DNA of 7,542 nucleotides from Verrucomicrobiota bacterium (lineage in GTDB: Bacteria; Verrucomicrobiota; Kiritimatiellia; CAIQIC01; Lenti-01): positions 1 to 7,542 of the forward strand of contig DMJA01000010.1 in the NCBI GenBank assembly GCA_003451935.1, given 5' to 3'. A program made the position numbers and the translations under genes. This document shows, one piece after another, positions 1-5,425 of the stretch. Position 1 is the stretch's first letter. Each line of letters opens with the position of its first letter. The notes below the pieces were generated by a model that saw nothing but the letters and a program-made list of their open reading frames with translations, had not been told where the DNA came from and did no database searches.

Positions 1-62
1 ATGAACAGCGCCAGGCCGCCGAGGACCTGGAACAGCAACATGGAGATTTCGGATGGGCTCAT
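1..62 (-). CDS. Na+/phosphate cotransporter family protein, third tandem copy (partial, N-terminus only)
   Basis: Only the first 20 codons lie inside the window; the gene continues past position 1. The visible peptide begins MSPSEISMLLFQVLGG and continues LALF, matching the first membrane segment of the two complete Na/Pi cotransporters to its right (FQVLGGLALF in the 859-aa protein, FAVLGGLALF in the 582-aa one). Bases 1-32 are identical to 3711-3742 in the fusion gene, so this copy looks closer to the fusion's transporter core than to its immediate neighbour. The start at 62 is chosen because an AAGGAG ribosome-binding site sits 8 nt upstream; an internal ATG at 41 has no such support. There is no signal peptide or binding domain, so it is a plain transporter rather than a second fusion. 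Family assignment rests on about 15 residues plus the tandem context; whether a PhoU domain follows cannot be seen. Confidence 0.75.
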   Translation of the reverse strand, partial: MSPSEISMLLFQVLGGLALF

Positions 63-70
63 GATATCGA

Positions 71-76
71 CTCCTT
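71..76 (-). promoter_or_regulatory. Ribosome-binding site of the third transporter gene
   Basis: The minus strand reads AAGGAG here, 8 nt before the ATG at 62. This is a near-perfect Shine-Dalgarno sequence at ideal spacing and is the main reason for calling a real gene start at the window edge. Confidence 0.75.
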
Positions 77-132
77 GCCGTCGGCCAAACGAACCGTGCG
101 GCAAACCGTTACATATGCACCCACTGGGCGTG

Positions 133-176
133 AAAAGGCAAGAAATCCCCGATTCTTTTCAGGGCGCAGAATCGGG
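133..176 (-). terminator. Hairpin after the 582-aa transporter gene, candidate intrinsic terminator
   Basis: On the minus strand a perfect 9-bp stem (CCCGATTCT pairing with AGAATCGGG, plus positions 148-156 and 168-176) encloses an 11-nt loop and starts 9 nt after the TAG stop at 185. It is followed by GATTTCTTGCCTTTT, which is U-rich but interrupted, so termination may be partial. It could equally protect the 3' end of the mRNA. The rest of this 122-bp gap (63-132) carries the next gene's ribosome-binding site and no other clear signal. Confidence 0.5.
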
Positions 177-184
177 CCGAAGGG

Positions 185-1933
185 CTACAGGTCGTCTTCG
201 TCGTGCATCCGGTCGAGAAAGTCCTTTGGATCGACGAGCGGCGGAACGGCCGGTTCCGGGGACAAGTCCATGTGCTTGTCGAGCTTGGAGCGTTTGATCC
301 AGAACTGGGGCTGCTGTTCGGAAAGGGCGATGTTGCGGGCGTGGCGGACGATGCGATCGATGGCCGCGAGGTATTCGCTGAAAAAGATGCCGGCGGTGGG
401 GGTGATTTCGCGCCGGGCCACCTTCTCGTTGAACAAGGTCCGGACGTCGAGGCTGGCCTGCCCGTGCGCGTCGCGCGCCTGGAGGATCTGCTGGGCGATC
501 TCCCGGATGTCGTCCCGGTCGGGGTCGAAGGAGCTGGAGACCTGCCGGAGGATGCGGAAGGCGGATTCGTACAGCTGGAAGAATTTCCCGAAGGAGTCGG
601 CGTCCACGATGGCTTCGGGGGCCTTTTTCCGGCGCAGGGAGAGGTTGCAGAGGGTTTCGACGTGGTCGCCGATGCGCTCGAGGTCGCTCATGCAGCGGTC
701 GATGTGCTGGGCAAGGATGGCTTGGCGCTGGGAGAGGCGCCGGCGGACGAGCGCGGCGAGATAGTCCTTCATCGCCAGCTTGATCTCGTTGACGGCCTGC
801 TCGCCGAGCCGGATGGCCTGGACGTCTTTCGGTGTGTACGCGTAGAGGATGGTCTGTCCGGCGAGCCTCAGGCTGTGCAGGCAGATCTTGGCCACGCGAT
901 GCAGTTCGCGGATGCAGGCGGCGATGGCCTTCTCGGGATATTCGAGCAACTCGGGAAGAAGGTGCGACGGTTCGGGGGGCGGGACCCGGGAGGGGACGAT
1001 TTTGCGCAGCAGGACCGCGTAGAGGGGGATGACGGGCATGAAGACCAGGCAATTCTGGATCATGAGGAGGGTATGGGTGTTGGCGGTTTGCCGCACCAAG
1101 TCGGGCGACGTGCGCGCGAACAGCGGAACCCACAGGGGGGCCAGCAGGATGGACAGGGCGGCGTTCACCACGTTGGTGAGCAGATTGCCCGCGGCGGCGC
1201 GGCGGGAATCGATGCCGGTGCCAATGGAGCCCAGCAGGGCGGTGGCGCAGGTGCCGATCTGGGCGCCGATGACGACGGGATAGGTTTGCCAGAGGGAATC
1301 GAAGACGCCGGCATCGGCCAGGGCGAACGCCATGCCGATGGTGGCCCCGCTGCTTTGGATGATGGCGGTGAGGGCGAACGCGAGGCCGACCCCCAGCAAC
1401 CGGCTCGGCAGCGTGTGGCCATCGATGATGACGAGGTATTGCCGAAGCAGGTCGCGGTGGGGGGCGATGGCTTCGCTCATGGTCTTCATGCCGAGGAACA
1501 GCAGGCCAAAGCCGACCAAGGCCCGCCCAATGGATTTTCCGCGCGGGTTGGGGATGGCCATCTGGAGGACGAGGCCGGCCACGATGCCCGCATAGCAATA
1601 ATCGGTCAGGCGGAACGAGACGAGCTGCATGGACAGCGAGGTGCCCAGGTTGGTGCCGAGCATCGGGGCGACGGCTTGCGCCAAGCTCATGAGGCCGGCG
1701 TTGATAAACCCGACGAGCATGACGGACGCGGCAGAGGAGTGGACCAGAAAACCCAGCAAGGTTCCCAGCGCCAGGCCCGCGAACCGGTTGGCGGTTGCCT
1801 TGGACAGCAAGGTGCGCAAGCCGGGGCCGGCCGCGACGCGCAGGCTGTCCGACATGATGCCCATGCCGAGGATGAACAGGGCCAGTCCGCCCAGCACCGC
1901 AAAAATCAAAAAGAACAACTGGCTTCCATCCAT
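185..1933 (-). CDS. Na+/phosphate cotransporter with C-terminal PhoU domain
   Basis: Predicted 582-aa inner-membrane protein of the Na_Pi_cotrans (NptA/SLC34-like) family, expected to import phosphate with sodium. Residues about 5-310 are hydrophobic and hold the two inverted repeats of the family: repeat 1 around H65-S66-S67 (LVHSSAASVMLVGFINAG) and repeat 2 around Q193-S194-S195-G196 (IIQSSGATIGMAF), followed by IGTCATALLGSIGTG. Repeat 1 has His where the family signature usually has QSS. Residues about 330-540 form a helical PhoU-like domain with the signature LERIGDH (E419 to D423); its second repeat is degenerate (IDRIVRH, no Asp). The start has a GGGAGG ribosome-binding site 6 nt upstream. 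It lies 87 nt after the 859-aa fusion gene, same strand. By eye it is strongly similar to that protein's core and PhoU part, down to both C-termini (VDPKDFLDRM and VDPKDYLSRL), so the two are tandem duplicates. It lacks a signal peptide and binding domain. Substrate is inferred from the family. Confidence 0.93.
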   Translation of the reverse strand: MDGSQLFFLIFAVLGGLALFILGMGIMSDSLRVAAGPGLRTLLSKATANRFAGLALGTLLGFLVHSSAASVMLVGFINAGLMSLAQAVAPMLGTNLGTSLSMQLVSFRLTDYCYAGIVAGLVLQMAIPNPRGKSIGRALVGFGLLFLGMKTMSEAIAPHRDLLRQYLVIIDGHTLPSRLLGVGLAFALTAIIQSSGATIGMAFALADAGVFDSLWQTYPVVIGAQIGTCATALLGSIGTGIDSRRAAAGNLLTNVVNAALSILLAPLWVPLFARTSPDLVRQTANTHTLLMIQNCLVFMPVIPLYAVLLRKIVPSRVPPPEPSHLLPELLEYPEKAIAACIRELHRVAKICLHSLRLAGQTILYAYTPKDVQAIRLGEQAVNEIKLAMKDYLAALVRRRLSQRQAILAQHIDRCMSDLERIGDHVETLCNLSLRRKKAPEAIVDADSFGKFFQLYESAFRILRQVSSSFDPDRDDIREIAQQILQARDAHGQASLDVRTLFNEKVARREITPTAGIFFSEYLAAIDRIVRHARNIALSEQQPQFWIKRSKLDKHMDLSPEPAVPPLVDPKDFLDRMHDEDDL

Positions 1934-1939
1934 GGGGCA

Positions 1940-1945
1940 CCTCCC
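1940..1945 (-). promoter_or_regulatory. Ribosome-binding site of the 582-aa transporter gene
   Basis: GGGAGG on the minus strand, 6 nt before the ATG at 1933. It supports this start over the one seven nt further upstream, which is in another frame. Confidence 0.75.
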
Positions 1946-1983
1946 GGAGACAACGACGTCATCCTCGGAAACGGAAGAGGAAA

Positions 1984-2008
1984 TGTCAATCCCCGCGGCG
2001 CAGGGATT
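1984..2008 (-). other. Intergenic hairpin overlapping a TTGACA box
   Basis: In the 87-bp gap between the two complete transporter genes, the minus strand has AATCCC and GGGATT (2003-2008 and 1988-1993) able to pair around a 9-nt loop. The 3' arm runs directly into GACA, so TTGACA (1984-1989), a consensus -35 box, overlaps the hairpin. No convincing -10 box follows at 16-18 nt. After the stem comes GACATTTCC, too short a U-run for a good terminator. A weak attenuator or a promoter for the downstream gene are both possible; I cannot decide. The string GGGATTGACA recurs at 4664-4673, before the fusion gene. Confidence 0.3.
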
Positions 2009-2020
2009 TTCCGCCAGCCG

Positions 2021-4600
2021 CTACAGGTAGTCCTCGGCCTGGAGGCGGGAGAGGTAGTCCTTGGGATCGACGAGTTTTTGGAGCGTGGGCTCGGGGGCCA
2101 TGTCCACGTGTTTTTCCAGCTTGGTGCGCTTGATCCAGAACTGGGGCTGCTTCTCGGCGAGGGCGATGGTCTTGGAGTGCTTGACGATGCGGTCGAGCGC
2201 GGCGATGTATTCGCTGAAGAAAATGCCGGCGATGGGGGTGATGGAGCGCTGGGCGACCTTGTCGGTGAACATGGCGCGGGTGTTGAGGCTGTCCTGCATG
2301 TAGTCGTCGCGCGCCTGGAGGATCTGCTGGGCGATCTCCTGGATGTTTTCCTTGTCGGGGTCGAGCGAGTCGATGACGAGCTTGAACAGATGGAGGGCGT
2401 TTTCGTAGAGCCGGAAGGCGGTGTCGAAGGACTCCTTGTCCACGACGGCCTCGGGCACCTTCTGGCGTCGCAGGGACAGGTTGCAGATGGTCTCGATGTG
2501 GTCGCCGATGCGCTCGAGATCGCTCATGCAGCGGTCGAGGTGCTGGATCAGGATGGCCTGGCGCTTGGAGAGGTAGCGGCGGGTGAGGCGAGAGAGATAT
2601 TCCTTCATGGCCGCCTTGACGTCGTTGACGACCTGCTCGTTGAGCTTGATGGCATGGATGTCCTGCGGAGTCTGGGCGAAGAGAATGGTCTGGCCGGCGA
2701 GGCGCAGGCTCTTGGCGCAGATTTTGGCGACGCGTTGGAGTTCCCGGATGCAGGCGCAAATGGCCTGTTCGGGGTATTCCAGCAGCTTGTCGTCGAGGTA
2801 GCTGGGTTCGGGCTCGGGCTTGCGGCTGCGGAAAAGGCGGAGGATCAGCTTGGCGTAGGGGGTCGAGAAGGGCAGCATGGCGAAGGCGGCGATCACCATG
2901 ACCACGGTATGCAGGTTGGCGGACTGGCGCAGCACGCTGTCGGGCGACATCCAGACCAGCAGCGCGACAAGCGGGCCCTTGAGCAGGGCGGCGGCGGTGA
3001 CGTTGAGGATGTTGAAGATCAGGTGGGCGTAGGCGGAGCGCTTGGCGTTCATGCTGGTGCCGATGGAGCCCAGCAGCGCGGTGGCGCAGGTGCCGATGTG
3101 CGCGCCAAGGATGATCGGCATGGTCTGTTCGACGCTCGTGAGCACGCCGGCGGTGACGAGGGCGAAGGCCATGCCGATGGTGGCGCCGCTGCTCTGGATG
3201 ATGGAGGTCAAGGCTGTGGCCAGCAGGATGCCGAGGATCAGGCCTTTCGGCGTTTCGCCGCTGATGGAGGCCATGACGGGCTTGAGCAGCTCGCGGTGCG
3301 GCTTGATGGCGTCGCTCATCAGGTTCATGCCGAGGAACAGCAGGCCGAATCCCATGAAGGAGAGGCCGATCTTCTTATACTTGGGATTCTTCGCGACCAT
3401 GCTCATGATGAAGCCGGTGGCGACGGCAAAGAGGGCGTAGTCGCCCAGCTTGAACGAGATCGCCTGCATGGAAAGGGTGGTGCCGATGTTGGCGCCCAGC
3501 ACGACGGGAATGGCCTGCACGAGGGTCATCAGGCCCGCGTTGATGAACCCGACGACCATGACGGTGGTGGCGCTGCTGTGGACCAGCGTGGCGATGAGGG
3601 TGCCGAGGGCGAGGCCCGACAGCTTGCGGGTGGTCATGACCGACAAAATGGTGCGCAGCTTCTGGCCGGCGGCCTCGCGGAGCCCGTCGGTCATGATGTT
3701 CATGCCGAAAATGAACAGCGCCAGGCCGCCGAGGACCTGGAAGACCAAAAAGAACATTCCGCGCGAGTCCAGCTGGATCAGATCGGCCGGCACGAAGCCG
3801 ACGGTTTCAACCACGTTCTGTCCCGGCTTGGAACGGACGAACTGGATGAACCGCTCGATGGCCGCATTGGTGGATTTGGCGCGGGCATAGAGCCAAACCG
3901 GCTGCACGTAGGGATAAATGCCCTTCTGGACGGTGATTTCGTTCGGCGGGATGCCGTTGATCGAAACCCGATGCAGGCCCGGATGTTCCCGCAGGTTCAT
4001 TTCGACGTAGCCGATGGCGCCCGGGCGGTCGGCGACGGCCTGGGCGAGTTCTTCGAAGCTGGCGAAGCCTTGGGCGTGGGCGGCATAGGCCCGGCGATCC
4101 ATCGCCAGCTCCCGGAAGCCCAGATGGGAACCGCCGGTGGCGTCGCGGATGAGCACTTCGATGGGGCGGTCCGGGCCGCCGACTTGCTTCCAGTTCGTCG
4201 CGTTCCCGGTGAAGATGTCCCGGATCGCGGCATCTGAGAGATCCTTCATCGGATTCTCACCGTTCACGACGACGGCAAGGCCGTAATATCCGGCGATGGC
4301 GGATTTGAGCTCGACGCCCTTGGAGCGGGCCATGCGCTGTTCGGTTTCATCGAGCGAGCGGGTGGAGGCCGCGATGTCGCAAGTGTCTTCCAGCAGGTCG
4401 GCGATGCCCGACGCGGAGCCCAAGCTGGTCAGTTCGATTTCGATTTCGGCGTTTTCCGCCTGGAAAGCGGCGATCAGGGGCGGTCCCAATTCCTTGCCAA
4501 AGGTGTCGGAGCCCTTGATCGAGAGCGGCTCCCCGGCCTGGGCGAACAGGACTCCCGCCATCCAGAGGCCTGCGGCAATCCATCTAATGTTCATTTTCAT
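2021..4600 (-). CDS. Fusion protein: PstS-like phosphate-binding domain + Na+/phosphate cotransporter + PhoU
   Basis: Predicted 859-aa protein with three parts in one chain. Residues 1-22 are a signal peptide (basic MKMNIR, hydrophobic core, AQA cleavage site). Residues about 24-275 are a PstS-family binding domain: GSDTFG (31-36), LGSASGIADLLEDTCDIAAST (60-80, with D75 where PstS has its ligand Asp), FTGNATNWKQVGGPDRPI (130-147), R152 with GGS at 156-158 in place of the usual SGT, and PGAIGYV (193-199). Residues about 282-590 are the transporter core with both inverted repeats, H341-S342-S343 and Q469-S470-S471-G472. Residues about 608-815 are PhoU-like with LERIGDHIETI (E696xxxD700). The start is set at the ATG that leaves a proper signal peptide, with AAGGGA 9 nt upstream; in-frame sequence extends 23 codons further but would put a polar stretch before the signal. 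Expected role: capture phosphate (or arsenate) outside the membrane, hand it to the sodium-coupled core, with PhoU sensing or regulating inside. The domains are seen; the mechanism is inference. A frameshift or assembly join is unlikely because the reading frame is continuous through the linker (about 255-281). Confidence 0.92.
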   Translation of the reverse strand: MKMNIRWIAAGLWMAGVLFAQAGEPLSIKGSDTFGKELGPPLIAAFQAENAEIEIELTSLGSASGIADLLEDTCDIAASTRSLDETEQRMARSKGVELKSAIAGYYGLAVVVNGENPMKDLSDAAIRDIFTGNATNWKQVGGPDRPIEVLIRDATGGSHLGFRELAMDRRAYAAHAQGFASFEELAQAVADRPGAIGYVEMNLREHPGLHRVSINGIPPNEITVQKGIYPYVQPVWLYARAKSTNAAIERFIQFVRSKPGQNVVETVGFVPADLIQLDSRGMFFLVFQVLGGLALFIFGMNIMTDGLREAAGQKLRTILSVMTTRKLSGLALGTLIATLVHSSATTVMVVGFINAGLMTLVQAIPVVLGANIGTTLSMQAISFKLGDYALFAVATGFIMSMVAKNPKYKKIGLSFMGFGLLFLGMNLMSDAIKPHRELLKPVMASISGETPKGLILGILLATALTSIIQSSGATIGMAFALVTAGVLTSVEQTMPIILGAHIGTCATALLGSIGTSMNAKRSAYAHLIFNILNVTAAALLKGPLVALLVWMSPDSVLRQSANLHTVVMVIAAFAMLPFSTPYAKLILRLFRSRKPEPEPSYLDDKLLEYPEQAICACIRELQRVAKICAKSLRLAGQTILFAQTPQDIHAIKLNEQVVNDVKAAMKEYLSRLTRRYLSKRQAILIQHLDRCMSDLERIGDHIETICNLSLRRQKVPEAVVDKESFDTAFRLYENALHLFKLVIDSLDPDKENIQEIAQQILQARDDYMQDSLNTRAMFTDKVAQRSITPIAGIFFSEYIAALDRIVKHSKTIALAEKQPQFWIKRTKLEKHVDMAPEPTLQKLVDPKDYLSRLQAEDYL

Positions 4601-4609
4601 GGGGTGGTT

Positions 4610-4615
4610 TCCCTT
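4610..4615 (-). promoter_or_regulatory. Ribosome-binding site of the fusion gene
   Basis: AAGGGA on the minus strand, 9 nt before the ATG at 4600. It is a moderate Shine-Dalgarno match and fits the start that gives a canonical signal peptide; the next ATG two codons later would be 15 nt away. Confidence 0.5.
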
Positions 4616-4639
4616 GGATTCATTGGAATTAAGCCGGGC

Positions 4640-4669
4640 ATCATCCAAAAGAAGGGGCGGGGCTGTCAA
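4640..4669 (-). promoter_or_regulatory. Candidate sigma-70 promoter of the phosphate-transport genes
   Basis: The minus strand has a perfect TTGACA (4664-4669), an 18-nt spacer and GATGAT (4640-4645), which matches TATAAT at four of six positions. Transcription would begin about 30 nt before the fusion gene's ATG. No PhoB box is seen: a single CTGTCA half-site lies on the plus strand without its 11-nt-spaced partner. The -35 box falls inside the loop of the terminator-like hairpin at 4656-4676, so the two readings compete. Confidence 0.35.
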
Positions 4670-4676
4670 TCCCGCC
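4647..4676 (-). terminator. Candidate terminator of the arsenic operon
   Basis: About 50 nt after the ccdA-like stop codon, GGCGGG and CCCGCC on the minus strand (4671-4676 and 4656-4661) form a 6-bp all-GC stem with a 9-nt loop, followed by CCTTCTTTTGG. The GC stem plus U-rich tail fits an intrinsic terminator separating arsenic from phosphate genes, but the tail is imperfect. A second, AT-rich imperfect palindrome (4681-4697) lies just before it with no evident role. Confidence 0.45.
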
Positions 4677-4724
4677 GGAGAATTTCGGGCGAAAATTAAA
4701 GGGGCGGTTGTGGCCAGCGATTGT

Positions 4725-5423
4725 CTAGGCGGTGTAGACCATCCAGAGGCCGCCGAGGAGGACGAGGATGCCGCAGATCCTCTTGAGGATCCGCGCGCCT
4801 TTGGAGGATTCGTTCCAGTTGAGATAGTGCTGGACGGTTTCGGTGAAGGTGCCCGCCAGCACGATGACGGCGCAGTGGCCGAGGCCGTAGGCCAGCAGGA
4901 GGAGGATGCCGTAGGCCATGTGGGCGGCGGCGAGGCGGAAGGTGACGGCCAGCATGGGGGCCATGTAGGCGAAGGTGCAGGGCCCCAGCGCGACGCCGAA
5001 GACGAGGCCGAGGATGAACGCGGCGCTGCGCCCGCGCTTCTTCATCTTGACCTGCCCGGGGCCGGTGAAGGGCATCGGAATCACGCCAAGCAGATGCAGG
5101 CCGACGAGGAAGAAAACCGCGGCGACGAAATAATTTCCATAGGCGCCGACGTCGCCCATCATCCGCCCGGCTGCGGCGGTGATCGCACCGATGAGGCCGA
5201 TCGTGACCAATATCCCCAGCGCGAACAGCAGGGAGATTTGGAAGGCGCGTTTCGTGGAAATCGGCCCTTGTTCGTCGATGAAGCCGACGATGAGCGGAAT
5301 GCTGGCGAGATGGCAGGGGCTGAGCAGAATGCTCAAGATGCCCCAGGCGAAGGCGGCGGAGAGCGCGCCGGCGGGGCCGCCTTCGATGGCGCGGGTCAAG
5401 GTGGTGAAGATGGATTCCAGCAT
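4725..5423 (-). CDS. CcdA/DsbD-type thiol-disulfide transmembrane protein of the arsenic operon
   Basis: Predicted 232-aa membrane protein, mostly hydrophobic with about six membrane segments, of the cytochrome c biogenesis CcdA/DsbD transmembrane family. These proteins carry electrons from cytoplasmic thioredoxin across the membrane through a cysteine pair. The pair is visible as LSPCHLASIP (C37) and LGPCTFAYMAP (C149), each preceded by Pro as in the family and placed in the first and fourth segments. C184 (GLGHC) and C217 are additional. It starts 2 nt after the acr3 stop (TGACCATG), so translation is probably coupled. No cytochrome c maturation gene or thioredoxin-fold partner is present in the window. 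CcdA-like proteins are known companions of acr3 and arsM in many ars clusters, so a redox role in arsenic handling is more likely than cytochrome maturation; this is inference from context. Confidence 0.88.
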   Translation of the reverse strand: MLESIFTTLTRAIEGGPAGALSAAFAWGILSILLSPCHLASIPLIVGFIDEQGPISTKRAFQISLLFALGILVTIGLIGAITAAAGRMMGDVGAYGNYFVAAVFFLVGLHLLGVIPMPFTGPGQVKMKKRGRSAAFILGLVFGVALGPCTFAYMAPMLAVTFRLAAAHMAYGILLLLAYGLGHCAVIVLAGTFTETVQHYLNWNESSKGARILKRICGILVLLGGLWMVYTA

Positions 5424-5425
5424 GG

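Noticed and set aside
90..140. Promoter for the third transporter gene (TTGCCT or TTTTCA with TATGTA)
   Set aside because: The spacings are 20 and 15 nt and the boxes are poor matches, so chance is a sufficient explanation.
203..4237. Very long plus-strand open frame of 1344 codons across two transporter genes and their gap
   Set aside because: It lies antisense to two well-supported genes, has the Gly/Asp/Glu/His/Gln-rich, low-complexity composition expected from the reverse of GC-rich membrane-protein codons, repeats itself only because the genes below it are duplicates, and has no recognisable domain.
4663..4669. Pho box before the fusion gene
   Set aside because: Only a single CTGTCAA half-site is present; the second half at 11-nt spacing is missing on either side.
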